NCBI GenBank assembly: GCA_011009095.1
Contig: VTPC01090570.1
Coordinates: 82,275 to 146,274 of the forward strand
DNA length: 64,000 nt
Direction of reading: 5' to 3'
DNA from: Ignelater luminosus
Taxonomy: Eukaryota > Arthropoda > Insecta > Coleoptera > Elateridae
The notes under the pieces were generated by a model that worked only from the letters and a program-made list of their open reading frames with translations, ran no database searches and was not told where the DNA came from. How positions within the stretch are numbered: the first letter of the stretch is position 1; the number at the start of each line of letters is the position of its first letter. The translations under genes and the position numbers were made by a program. This document shows positions 1-11,505 of this stretch, piece after piece.

Positions 1-61
1 TGTTTCTATGGCTACTAGATATGTTTTGTCAAAATAAAAAACAACCTATCTCTTATCTTAG

Positions 62-830
62 CACTAGTAAGTTCTTATTCGTGCCCAGGTTTTGGCGTGT
101 TCAACCTTTAGACTGGCTTGCTTTTACTGCTCGCTTGTAACTCTGTAAAGAATCCAAACATTTGAAAGAGATGCCGAAATTAGGTACGGAGATATTTGCC
201 AGTACCATTTACTATTTCTAAGCTTTACTCGATCATTTGCTATATCACGATCCATGAGATCTGTTCCTCCCATGTGACTATCATGCATATGCACTGCAGA
301 CTATCTACGGGCAAATTTTATAATACTATCGTAGAATTATCTTTTCACTGTATAACAATCAGATCCTCTTGGTACTGTTCTTCTTCAAAAGACAATTTTT
401 TTTCTTCAATTTTCTCTTTTCCTTAATCGTGCCCGTGAAACCGTATCTATGATCTGTCATAAATCTCACTAATGGCAACCCTGCCAAAAAGTTGAACTGT
501 CGTTATGGATGCGCTTCTTTCAATCTTTCATCAAACGTAGCTACCACCGATCCACCTAGATCAAGTTTTTCTAGACGCAAGTGCATCTTCATCTTCGTCA
601 CTAGCTCTAGAATAATGTAATCTTACTGTTTTTAATTTCTTCAGTTTTACCCGAATAAGTTTATTTTCTGATTCACTATTACTATGAAATCACTTCTTTT
701 GATCACATACTTTTGCTTGCTGTTATAGAAATCTTCTAGATTATTACTATTATCCGAAGCTTCCGAATCCGCATCGAAATCTTCTGGCGGGGTAATAAAT
801 ATATCGGCTGAAGTGACTGACTATAGGCTA
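62..830 (-). pseudogene. piggyBac-like transposase remnant, internally deleted
   Basis: On the minus strand, about 505 to 430 reads LPLVRFMTDHRYGFTGTIKE, like the piggyBac block before the GTIR motif. From 276 to about 110 one clean frame reads HMGGTDLMDRDIANDRVKLR and then SKWYWQISPYLISASLSNVW followed by ILYR. This matches the family's HMGGVD..DQ....YR......WW.....W......NAW block. From about 812 to 660 an acidic stretch, ITPPEDFDADSEASD, resembles the family's N-terminus. The order is right for a minus-strand gene, but most of the DDD catalytic core is absent and the frames are broken by stops and shifts. I found no TTAA-flanked inverted ends. Family by eye; the breaks are direct observation. 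Confidence 0.7.
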
Positions 831-1142
831 GTTGGTTTAGAGTTGGCGCAGTGTTTCTCTTGCCATAAAACGTTTTAGTGTCCATCGCTTACAAATAATG
901 TCAAAACACTACACAAATGTAGCCAAGTTCCATTTTTGAAACATTACCAGAAACAGCCTTCCTGCAACTATAATAATTATTATCTGTGTTTGAGAACTAA
1001 AACGTAATGTTCCGTTTTTGGAATTAGCAATTTTTTAGCTTAACTAAGAATCTACTTAAATACGTTTACTCATCTCTGTCTCGGTATTGAACGAATGAGA
1101 TTTTCATATGAATATCATATACTTTACATCTCTTGTGCTTTG
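831..1142. other. No gene seen
   Basis: AT-rich sequence just outside the piggyBac N-terminal remnant. It may hold decayed end sequence of that element, but no inverted terminus is recognisable. Confidence 0.5.
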
Positions 1143-1210
1143 TGCTGACGCAATGGTAGAGTGGTCTATCCACGAGCCAAGTGATACGGGTTCTATCCCC
1201 ATCGGCAACA
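1142..1210 (+). repeat. tRNA-derived sequence (pseudo-tRNA or SINE head)
   Basis: A box-like TGGTAGAGTGG is followed about 25 bases later by a B box-like GGTTCTATCC. The latter sits in a T-arm-like hairpin with a 7-base loop (ACGGG / CCCAT, one mismatch). The anticodon arm is about 6 bases too short and the acceptor stem pairs only imperfectly. This is therefore probably a decayed tRNA or the head of a SINE rather than a working tRNA gene. Confidence 0.35.
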
Positions 1211-3590
1211 TCTACAATTTAGAAAAGTACGATCACAACCCATCAAATATTGGCCACGTTCTTGAGTATTAATTTGGCTAAAATATTTTGGCCCCTGGAT
1301 TTATTTGTGGGCAAGATGACGGTTCTGCCAATTTGTCGCTTCGGAGAGCACAGAATACTATCATTCGATGTATAATAAACCTTTGATGAGTCTATGACAG
1401 ACAATACATGCGGCGCGATACACGCCAAGAGGGTAACATGTGCTGCAGGGAAAAACGTGCTAACCACTTTAGGAGATTGCCAGGGTAAGGCAACATTGTT
1501 ATCTTACAGAGGAACGCTTTTTATACACAGATAAAGGGCTGGTCATGGTGTGCATCCGTTTTCTTCGAGTTAGAGAGTTATTGAAAAACGATGCCAATGC
1601 AACAGGCAAAGTGACTCTAAGCCGCAAGTTAAATTGAAAAAGACATATGTCTGCAGTAATAGCTAGCACGTAACGAAGGCTGCTCTGATGCTCACCTGGA
1701 AATACTTTTTCAAAAACCGTACCATAGAAAAGATTTTCAAAGAATAATAAGTACAAAATTTTCCAAATTTATTTTTTTTTGTGCGTCTTCATAATTGGGA
1801 TCATAAAGTACAGGAACAGGGTATAATAAGTAGTACACATTTTGAAAGTATCTGCCTGAGCGGTCTATCCTAGCATTTTATTACTTCTATAGTATCAAAG
1901 GGTGTTCATAGACAACTTTATCACCCTATCATAAGTACTGGAGTTTCTTCAAGATTTTACTTTTGCTGCCATTTGGTAAGGACGTAGGATAGTTACCACT
2001 TAACAAGCATTTTTCGCGGGTAAAACAAAAACGCTCGGCTTTACGTCGTCGTGATGCTCATGTTAGACTGTGGTTATAGTGCAAGCGATTTCAACTACTC
2101 CTGAACACAAGTATTGACTATATATACAGCGGTTATCAGATTAAGGTTGCACTCAAAATTCTACTAGAGCTATCATTCCCCTTTACGTTAGTGAAGAGAA
2201 ATTGTAGAATGGTGGAAATGGTACTACTTATTGCTCGTCACAAAACGATTGAAGCAGAAAACTGTCAAACTGGCATGAGTCAAATGTAAAAGCAAGAATG
2301 TAATTTCACGAGTCTTCATCTTGATATTTTCGTTTCAGAAGCTTGGGATTGTTGTGACCTATATTTGTATGTGTCGCTGGAAGATTTAAATTTAACAAGC
2401 GGGATTACTAACATAATTTTTAGAACGGAAGATATTTTTGTATAAATGTATTGGTTTACATAAACGGTAATTAAATCAAACTTTAAAATAACACAAATCA
2501 TCTGTTATCTAACTTGCTGAGTCTTGATAGAATTTTCATTTTAAATATTTGTATAACGGAAGTGATTTCAGTCAGGAAATCTTGAATAAGGTAGCATTAC
2601 TAAATTCTAAATCAGCTTAACGGGAAAGCATTGATCCGAAACTTGATACCCAAGCAAGAGTACAATACCCACTGGTAGTCCAAAAGTGAGCTTGGTTTTT
2701 TCTTTTTAACATTTCGTAGACATTGCAAAATTGATACCATCAGATCTATGATGACGGGGCTACTTCTTGTTCTTGTTTAATATTTTTATATCTAACCAAA
2801 AAATAAAAAAACATTCACGCAGTTTTCAATTACGTATAAAATACGAAAAGAAGGTTCAAATGTGGATAACACAAAACTGTGTTTTCTTAATGGGTTTCCT
2901 TTTAAGGTTAGATCAAGAAAACCGACAAAATTCAAAAAGACAAGTTGAACGAGCATTACAACTAGTATTTGGAACGAATATAAAAATTGACGTGTAGTCT
3001 TTTTTCTAATTAGTCAAAAATAGTTTTACACAATGATGTGGTGTCCATTCGATTCTAGTTAATTGAAATTAACTTTGTCGTTCTCAAATCTTGATTTGGG
3101 TTTTTCCAAAATGGCAGTTTTTGGAGCTTCGATGCACTCGTTTTTCGAATCGAACTAATCGGTTGAATTGATAGAATACTATTTCATCTAATTTAACTTG
3201 AAGATTTAATTTACATGAAAATTATGAAAATCGAGAGAGAAGAAAAAGCACGAACAGTTGAAAGGATGTCAAAACTGAAGACTACATTTTTATTGCGTTC
3301 AGAAACGAAAAAAACTCAAAATGTATTGACTGAATTTGTCCGACTTCTTGTATTTGTTTTATTTATGGGAAGAACTAAATCTCTAAGAAAGAAGTTGCAT
3401 AGATCTGCTGAAAGTTACAAGGATGTTCATGTTACAGTTCAGTTTTAAAATAAAAATAGCAACTGTTCAGAAAAGAGGGATTTTACAAACTGATATTTAC
3501 GAGCTTTTCTTGCACTACGATATAAAGTTTCAAAGGAGATATTGATGAAGAAAAAGTGATATTGGATATAATCATTTATTTATGTTGAAA
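1211..3590. other. No convincing gene; AT-rich
   Basis: Short open frames exist: 1243-1756 on minus, and 2767-2997 and 3215-3448 on plus. None carries a motif I recognise, and several start at non-ATG codons. The plus frame at 3215-3448 starts at ATG and is rich in Lys, Arg and Glu, but it has no splice context and no family resemblance. I treat all as chance frames or old repeat remains. Confidence 0.4.
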
Positions 3591-3599
3591 TTCGACTGA

Positions 3600-4030
3600 A
3601 TGACGCGAGCGTTTCCTGCTCGATACAAATAGAATTAACCTGTAGTAATTCCACCCCTGACTATTTATCTGCATTTTTGCGTATGTACCTGTAGTACACC
3701 CCAACAGGAACGTGAAATACCGCCTACTAGGAAGAAATAATGGTCACCCTCACCCTCAAGTCACGTATTTTGGGGAGAGAAAGTACATAAGCGCACGCGT
3801 GGCATCGGTAGCGTCGATGGCGTCTGTGTAAAGTGCATTCACGCGCGACGCCCTGTTTGGAGTTTCATGTGCCGCGACGTTTAAGCGAGACCGGTTTATC
3901 TTATGCGAGGCCGTTTCCTCCAGCCTCTGGCACAGGATGTCCTCAACTCTTCCTTCAAGTTCTACCAGGAGGTGCGCCAAGTGTAGGTGACGGCGTGACT
4001 CACCTAAACTTCATTTTACAGGTATAATGA
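3600..4030 (+). promoter_or_regulatory. GC/CpG-rich patch, possible promoter or first exon
   Basis: GC content is clearly above the surroundings, with many CpG dinucleotides at 3780-3990. A short plus-strand frame starting with ATG at 3937 (MSSTLPSSSTRRCAKCR) runs to 3986 and ends in AG before GTGACG, a weak donor. It shares phase 2 with the three stronger candidate first exons. A second donor-like site, ACAG|GTATAA, lies at 4021/4022 behind a short pyrimidine run. The minus strand is open at 3756-3998 but has no ATG start. Function is inference; the patch could equally be a regulatory island or transposon-derived. Confidence 0.25.
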
Positions 4031-6970
4031 CACTTGTTTACTTTTAACACTTATTTACTTAACACGAATGAATCTCTTTGTTTGATTAGGTAAACAGAGG
4101 CCAGTAAATTGTTGTTTCTAGTAACTGCTCTTAAAATACCGTAATTTGCGAGTTTTACTTGTTAAAACTGAAAAAAACCCGGCAATGCTGTCCGCGGTGC
4201 AATTAAGAAGCCCTAGATCAACTGTACTGATGTACAGCCTGCAGTAAAATTTCTTCTTTTATTGTAGTATTTGAATTATTTTATATTTATTTATATAAAA
4301 CAGAGATAAAAACATAAATAAATCATTATTAATGAAAATGTGTTAGTAGATTCAGGAGTAAAAACGTGTTTGTAGAACAGAACCCAGCAATTAATAATAA
4401 CAATCAATGTTGCATTTATTATTTGTTTATTTTTCTTGCTGGACGTAAACATCGCTTACGTATAGGCAACCTACAAATCATTTAAAGCTTGAGGAAGCCT
4501 AACCATAGACATTATGAAAGTTGGCGTTTATGGTTGATGGTTTACTTTCAAATTATTTTTTAGATATTTACGTAGACAATTATTTGTTTACAAATAAACA
4601 TTAGTTATTACTTATTATTAATAGTTTTTTAATGAGAAAACTTTAGCTAAGTTCCAATAAATTATTCCCTAAAAACGGACATCTTTTACGCTTTAATTTA
4701 ATCAAGGTTTCGTAATATTGTAGTAATTATTTATTGGAGCCATTTATTTATCTATTAGTTTATGGCTTTTTAATGAATGTCATGTATTATCTGAACAAGT
4801 TGAAAGTCGATTGGAAAAATTCTTTTACTTTTATTATTGTTGTCGTTTCAATATACGTTACCGCTATAAATTTTCAATATACCTATATCGACTTGCAATT
4901 GATCAATATTGGAAATAAAATGATAAATTTTCTTTTTCAAGAAAACATGTTCTCCTTTTCCTTTTATTTTCTATCATTGAAATGCGAAAAAATCCGTTTA
5001 ATCGATTATTCGTTCCATATTAAAATAATAATAGCTTTTACAATTCGATTGGCATATTATCGAGTTGCAACATATATTTCTCGGATTTTTAACAAGAATT
5101 AGTTCAACGCGGTTTATTGAAATACAATAGTTTAGAAATAACCACCCACTTTTAATAAAAAGTTGAAACCGGAATATTATTATTTAATTGCAACACGAAA
5201 TCCCATCGAATCAAAAGTGATTGAAAAAGGTTTTGTAATAATTATTTATGTATATCAATTATTTCGTTCTTCATTATCAGCAGTGTCTAGTAGCCTTTAT
5301 CTGTGTTGACATTAAAAAAGGGTGGTTAATATATCAATCTTATAATTATTTTATCATTTCTGGATAATTGGTATGTTTATTGTTATTGTTTTTAAGTTTA
5401 ATTGGTTTTCAAGAAATTTCGTATTATTATTTCTCAGAAAAATGTGTTTTCGTTATCTTTAATTTGGTATAAGCGATGCTAATATGGGGTATCTTAGAAT
5501 AATGAATATGTAGGATTTCTTGCGTTTCACCGAATTGTTTTTTCGTTATTATGTGAAAAACTATTTTGTTTTATATTAAATACATGGTGTTTCAAAACAA
5601 ATTATTTGAGAGGCGTGTAATTTCTTATTGTGTAAGAAATTACCCGTTAAAGCATGATAAAAAACTTCGTTTTATAGTTAGCCAAAAGTTCATACACTAT
5701 CAATTACTCAGATTTTAACAAAAGAAAATTTTCAGTTAAAAAGACAGCAGAAGTCATTGGCATGCTTGAAAAAACTGACTATAGTAATTACTGACGAGAC
5801 TATAGATTGCTGTGTATCTAGTCTATTCTATCTAAATGCTCTTATTTTTAGAGATCATTCCTATTTTAGCCCTATCTAGCAAAAATGCAATAAAAGATCT
5901 GCTGGCAAAGAAAAAAATCGAAGGTGAGGTTTAAGAATTTTTATGGTACTTTTTATACGGTGAATATCTGTAATAGAACTGCAATTATCTCTGAAAAGTC
6001 TCAACGCCTAAAATATTTTCTCACCTTATTTACCATTTAAAAGAAAAAATTTCTATTGTCAAAAAGTTTCCAAATCTGCTATGGTAATATCAACCCAATA
6101 ACGTTACCAAGGCAGTCACAACTGAAGATTTAAGTTATTTCTAGTTTAGACTTATGTTACATCAAATCTTTGATATGAGCAAAATCGTCCATTTGAGCCC
6201 ATTGTTACTATGGCTGTACAGAAATATACTGTCTTGTAGTAAGCTGTCCCGTTTTAATTTCGTGCTAAAACGTATTTAAAGAATCCGAAAATTTCATAGC
6301 ATAAAACTCAAATATTTTCGATTGATTGTTACTTTTGAAAGTTTTTCTAAGAATTTTTTGAACTAGTATGGCATCTATAAGTATCTAGAGTTTTGTATTA
6401 TCTGTTTTCAATCGTAAAGTATCATATTCCATCTTCACTATTCACATTAATTATTTGCTCATTCTACTAGCAAAACCGATTATAATTGAGAAATTAGCAA
6501 ATTTTCAAAAGTGGAAGTTTTTTCAAGTCTTGGTTGCCATTTTGAACAGCCGATTTTCAATCATTTAAAATCTGAACTTGCACTGTACAGAATGGATAAA
6601 TTACAATAAAAAAACCTTTAAGTTTATAATTTCTTGGAATGTACGAACTATAACTGTGCAATTTTGCTCACTGAAATGAATTTTTGCTGAAATCAAAACA
6701 GACACTGGTATTATAAAATTCTCAATCTCTCATTTTCAAATTTTCTCTATTTAATCAACTGACTGTCTTTTCAATGTCGTTGTTGATTAAAAGTTGTCTT
6801 CAACTATATTGATGAAGCCTTTGGAAAACAAATTGAGAGATAGGCTAAAGAATGCAATGCATTTGTCAATTAACACCTGGACGAGTCGCGAAGTTAGGAA
6901 AACTCTGCAACAAATATGTAATTGAATAACCACCAAACGGCTCTACGAGGACGGTATGATAAGTACCCGT
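4031..6970. other. AT-rich, no supported gene
   Basis: An open frame of about 122 codons ends at 5102 on plus, but it opens at TTG and its composition is what AT-rich DNA gives by chance. A perfect hairpin at 5617-5643 is listed separately. Near 6525-6545 a stretch (GTCTTGGTTGCCATTTTG) recurs inverted near 44325-44345, so part of this region is dispersed repeat. Confidence 0.45.
5617..5643. repeat. Perfect 11-bp hairpin
   Basis: GTAATTTCTTA and TAAGAAATTAC pair perfectly around the 5-base loop TTGTG. There is no T-run terminator context and no neighbouring gene, so its role, if any, is unknown. Confidence 0.6.
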
Positions 6971-6974
6971 TAAA

Positions 6975-7565
6975 TTTATTTTTCAACATTCAAATAATAA
7001 GATTTGTCTAACTCTGCAAAATAGGCCTCCTCATTTGATGTGAACCACTTTTCGCCAAGCCATTTTTTCATGTTTGGAAACAAATAGAAATCGTTGGAGA
7101 CCAAATCTAGAGAATACGGTGGATGATACAACAATTTGTAGCCTAGTGACAATTGAGGCCTTTATCTCTTCAATTCTGTGAATATGTCCAATAAAGCAGC
7201 ATAGTACTGTCCCGTAATTGTTTTTCCCTTCTCCAAATAATCAGTGAAGATTATGCCTTGCGAATCCCAAACAATGGTGGCCATAATCTTTTAGGCCAAT
7301 GGAATCATCTTCGCCTTCTTTGGTGCACGTTCGAATGGAATCATCCACTGTGCTGATTGAACTTTAATTTCCGATGTGTACTAATGAAACTATGTCTAAA
7401 CATGTCCCTAAACATTCCTTTGAAGTTGTCACGCGGTTCCGTTTTTGGTCAATCGTCAGCAAACGCGACACCCATCTCGCCGATAGCTTTTACATACAAT
7501 TGGAATGGCATCAAAAGGTACCAGTGAGACGAGTTTTTTATTTTTCCAGATCTGGCTGCTAGACG
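6975..7565 (-). pseudogene. mariner-type transposase remnant
   Basis: Minus-strand frames give fragments in the order of a mariner DD34D transposase. SARWVSRLLTIDQ lies near 7480, VQSAQW..PFERAPKKAKMI near 7340, and MATIVWDSQGIIFTDYLEKG then KTITGQYYAALL near 7280-7200. LGYKLLYHPPYSLDL followed by SNDFYLFPNMKKWLGEKWF lies near 7145-7060, and EEAYFAELDKSYYL near 7030. The third catalytic Asp region (YSLDL) remains. The segment that carries the second Asp (HQDNA in the family) is deleted between ELKR and LGYK. Several stops and shifts are present. No terminal inverted repeats were recognised. The family call is firm by motif. Confidence 0.8.
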
Positions 7566-7684
7566 TCACGAAAAATTCGTACGAATTCAATTGTAATTTT
7601 TTTTCTCTCTATCGTTCATGAGTTATGAATGGAATAACTTGAAACCATGCGAAGAAATTATGTTACTCACATTATGAAAAATTC

Positions 7685-7805
7685 GTATTTGACCTAACCT
7701 AACGGAATCTATTGGGGAGTAGACTATTTCGGTCAGATATTGATTTTCGTTGAGAAGTCTCATTTTAGAATTTTCTGTTGCACTGTGTTGTTATCAACAT
7801 ATTTC
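7685..7805 (+). repeat. Dispersed repeat, copy 1
   Basis: This stretch matches, in the opposite orientation, 27430-27560. Shared blocks include TTTGACCTAACCTA (TTTGATCTAACCTA in the other copy), a TTGGGGA block, GGTCAnATATT and CTCATTTyAGAATTTT, ending in CTGTTGCACTGTG. The two copies are clearly related over about 110 bases with gaps. Element class is unknown. This copy lies just beyond the mariner remnant. Confidence 0.6.
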
Positions 7806-7809
7806 TGTT

Positions 7810-10640
7810 ACAAATAATTCATACATAATAATTTAATAGGCGTTGGGAAAGATCAAATACTCATTTTATTCGACTTCATTTGACGTCATAGGTTTAAACT
7901 TGAAAACATTCATCGGAAGTAACATTTTTGTCTTATCAATCATTACTGATGTTTGTTACAGGAAACATATTTTGCAATTTTTAAAATAATAGTAGCTATT
8001 ACTCTATGGAATTTATTACTATCCCACTCAATAGTGTTATTCATTCACCGTTTTTAATGTAGCGTTTATATCTTGATAGATAAAAATTTCATATCTCGAA
8101 AATACATTTGATAACATTAACAAGGATATTAAATGAGTTGATGTTTACATCGATTTATAGGTAATAACGGTATAGGACCTTATGTAACATCTTGAGGGAC
8201 CCCCATGTTATCTAAACATTGAGATTTAAATATGGCGTTTGTAGAAAAAGCGATTGAACTTGTATGTTAGAGGAGGAAATTTAATAGCGGGATAGACTTG
8301 TATAAATTATAAACGTAATAATAACTTATATAGTAGGTACAGTTTTTATTTCATTAAGTACTGTACATAATCTCGGAATGTAATTAGGGTTATTGCATAA
8401 ACATCATGCGGTATCATTATTACGTACTCATCCTTAATATTCTTATAGTCAAGTCGTGGGTTAAAATCCCACGCTGCACATTCTCTATTCCTAGGTATTA
8501 TTAATTATTATCTGATTATGTGTATGTATTTTTTTAATATTGCAAAATGCATTTCACATTTGTATTTAAAATTCACTTTTCAAACGAACGCTACAATAAT
8601 GATACATTTTTAGAATTACGTAATTCTGCTATAAATCTCGCCTGATAAACGTGGAGTAAATTCTATGTATTTTATGTTGTTGGTGTCTATATTTTCTTCG
8701 GAAAATATAAAATATAAATAATAATATAAAGTTTGATGTTAACTGAAAGAGCTTTTACGGTTAAATTACGGGTTTCGAAGGCGTGGATACAGTCTTTTCT
8801 GTGTTTTACTTTTCAGCATTTTCCTCCCTAAGGAAATTCGATTAGGGTTTGTAAATAAATTTTCTAGCTTCCCTTTTTAATTTAGTTACAAAGTGAAAAG
8901 ATAATATCGAACGTGGATTCCTTTTATATTCCACGTTTTAGGTTTTATTGAAAAGATTGTTAACCAATTAGCAATTTCTCTTTTTGTTTTCGTATTTATA
9001 AAACGTTAAGGTATGAGTTATTTGAAAATTTCCTTTTCCTGTTTACTGTTGTAATCGTGTTTTAAAGTAATAATCGTATAATACAAGTTTATAATAAGTA
9101 CACAACATAAAAGTGAATTGTCGAGCTGTTTTGGTTGTTTTTACGAGCAATTGTGTATGGATAAATAATAAAGTTTCCCATAATGTTGTTATTGGTTAAA
9201 ATACTAAAATAACATTTTTTACATTCGTCCAACAAGAATGTTTCTCTACAAAAATTCAATATAGGATTAGGTCTTTGTAGACCGCTAAAAGTTAAGGGCA
9301 CTTTAAAAAATGGCAGTTATTGAAAGTGATATTGGTCTTTGTAAGAGCTTCGACATAGGACATCCGTAGTTTGACCCTCCATTTTCCTGTTTGATCGTAA
9401 AATCGACGAAATATTACCAACTCTGGCGAATAGCCCGGAAAAGTAGGTAGTATTGTTTATTTTCTCTAGTCCTTAGGTTATATGTTGCAAAATTGTTGGT
9501 TGCGTATTTGTAACTAACCTACAATTATATGCAAAGTAACTGTAAACGTTTGTTTAACAAGAACGGTCTAAAAATAATAGCTTTGAAACAAATAATAGAG
9601 TCATATAGTGGATATGTTGAGCAGCAGTAATTGCTTACTGTGATACTTCGTTCTAAATAGAATGAAAAATTATTTTATGTGCTAATCAATTAATACAGAA
9701 ACAGTGCTATAATTGACATTTCATAATTAAAGAATTACGCATTATCATCTTTAGCTCGGGTTTTGCTCTCTCTATATTGTTGATAATCCTGGTCATACCT
9801 TCATTGATTGAGCGAAAGAATTGACTGAAACAAAAAAATAAAACAAGAACGCATCTTTTCGAAACACAACCATCGCAGCTGACGCAATAGTCATTTTCGA
9901 CGAAATTTAAAAAATTTCGTTTGTGAATTCGTATACTTTCCGAGATAATCGAGGTCGAATTTTTTTTTAATTTTGTCATGATCATGCTTGCGTTTTCACT
10001 GTTTATATTTGGACTTTGGAGAAGTATAATGGATGTGAAGTTTTGTTACAATTGTGGCCGAAAGAGTATTTGTATTGTGCAGGAAAGACGGCTCGAAATA
10101 TCTTGATCTTGACCACCTATCGAGAATTTTACTGCTTTCGAAATTTCAGTACTTCCGATAACTTATAGTTATTTGCCTAGGAACTGTTTAATTTTCTATG
10201 GAGTCTGAAATTCTAAACTTCTAAAATATTACTCCTTGTGGCTCCTAAAGATATACAGAATTAAATAAAATGCGTAATTTTCTCATTATTATCTTCATGA
10301 TACTCTGCAAATGTGGCAAGTTTTCGTTATGGTGATGTTTCACATCGTTATTTTTTCTTACCATTAAATTTTGTTTACATGTTACAACAAGCCTGCCACT
10401 AATGTACTATTTTCACGTTTTTCTAAAATTATTTATAAAAATAAATCAAGTTAAGAACTGTCTAGTGTTTAAAGTAAATTACTAGTTTAAAGCAACTGTC
10501 TTTTAATTTTTAAACTTGACACTTATTGTAATGTTGATGAAGCTGGTTTGAAAATCAATTATGATGTTATCAGTGTTTCTTTTTCTACACCCTGTCGAAA
10601 GTAGACTTTTCTTTACTCATTTTGCCATCTCAGTCACTTG
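7810..10640. other. AT-rich, no supported gene
   Basis: At 8455-8473 a T-arm-like hairpin (CGTGGG, loop TTAAAAT, CCCACG) is followed by GCTGCACA. It resembles the 3' half of a tRNA or SINE, but no 5' half is seen. A minus-strand ATG frame at 9707-9985 (92 codons) holds a short Cys cluster, CVSCDGCVSKRC, but no family resemblance. The rest shows nothing I can name. Confidence 0.4.
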
Positions 10641-10834
10641 TGGGTCACTTTTTCATGAATATCTTGGCGTTCTTTGTTTTTCTTCCCCGAATTTTGCTCC
10701 TGTTGGATAGCAATGTTAGACTTTCAGTGTTTCTTGCTAGGTGATGCAAGCGTCGCACTTTTAATAATGCAAGACTAATATAACCAGAAAAGACTAAATT
10801 GAAATAACCTCCTAATTGTGGCAGTTTTCGGTGC

Positions 10835-11505
10835 TTCCGTTGCAAGTAAAAATCAATTGTCTTTAAGGTTAGGAGGCTACAATTCTACAAAGAGATACTA
10901 GAATGAAAGCATTTCCAGCAAGATCCATCATTTTGGAGGTTTGTTCACAGTTTTGCTACTAATCGATTGCTCTCCAGATTAGCAGCTAAAATTCCACAAA
11001 AAGACGCTAGAAATTCCAGCAAGCGCTATCATTTTGGACTTTTGTTCAAAGTTTCCTTGCTTTTAGAATCCGTGAAGAAGAGAGTTTATTTCAAAAGTGT
11101 GGCCGGTTTCAGTTTTTTATTAAAAATCAAATGTTTTTAAGGTTAAGAAGCAAGAATTCCACACTAGAACAAGAACAGTTCCAGCAAGGTGCATCACTTT
11201 GGACTTTTGTTCTAGTTTCGCTGCGTTTGGAATCCGTTAAAATGGCAGTTTATTTCAAAAGTGTTGGCAGGTTTCAGTGTTTTTGTTAAAAATCAATTGT
11301 TTTTAAGGTTAGAAAGTAAAAATTCCACAAAGAGACATTAGAACAAGAACAGTTCTAGCAAAGTCCATCACTTTAGACTTTTGTTCGTAGTATGGCTGCT
11401 TTTGGGTTCTGCCAAGAAGACAGCTTGCAAATTCCAAATTGCAAGCAAGAATCGATTGTTCTCAAGATTAAGAAGAAGCAGTTTCAGCAAACTGTACTTT
11501 TATTC
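10835..11505 (+). repeat. Tandem repeat array, left part (~160-bp unit)
   Basis: Diverged copies follow one another. Each holds AAAAATCAATTGTTTTTAAG, then GGTTAAGAAG, ATTCCACAAAGAGACACTAG, AGAACAGTTCCAGCAA and TTTGGACTTTTGTTC, then a TTTCGCTGCTTTTGGAATC-like tail. The GGTTA(A)G anchor occurs near 10867, 11141, 11307 and 11463, spaced about 155-166 bases apart, with one shortened unit near 10980. The array stops at the insertion and resumes at 13315. It is satellite-like or minisatellite-like, and no coding potential is conserved across units. Confidence 0.75.

Noticed and set aside
1243..1756. Minus frames with a faint look of a pogo/Jerky transposase
   Set aside because: On re-reading, no catalytic or DNA-binding motif held up.
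3756..3980. Minus frame across the GC island (about 80 open codons)
   Set aside because: No ATG start. The open frame follows from high GC content, and no protein family is recognised.
4734..5102. 122-codon AT-rich open frame on plus
   Set aside because: It opens at TTG. Hydrophobic Ile/Phe/Tyr content is what AT-rich DNA yields. No motif and no splice context.
8455..8481. T-arm hairpin with 7-base loop, possible tRNA
   Set aside because: No D arm, anticodon arm or matching acceptor stem upstream.
9707..9985. 92-codon minus ATG frame with a Cys cluster
   Set aside because: No known domain, an internal acceptor-like sequence and no neighbours. It is indistinguishable from chance.
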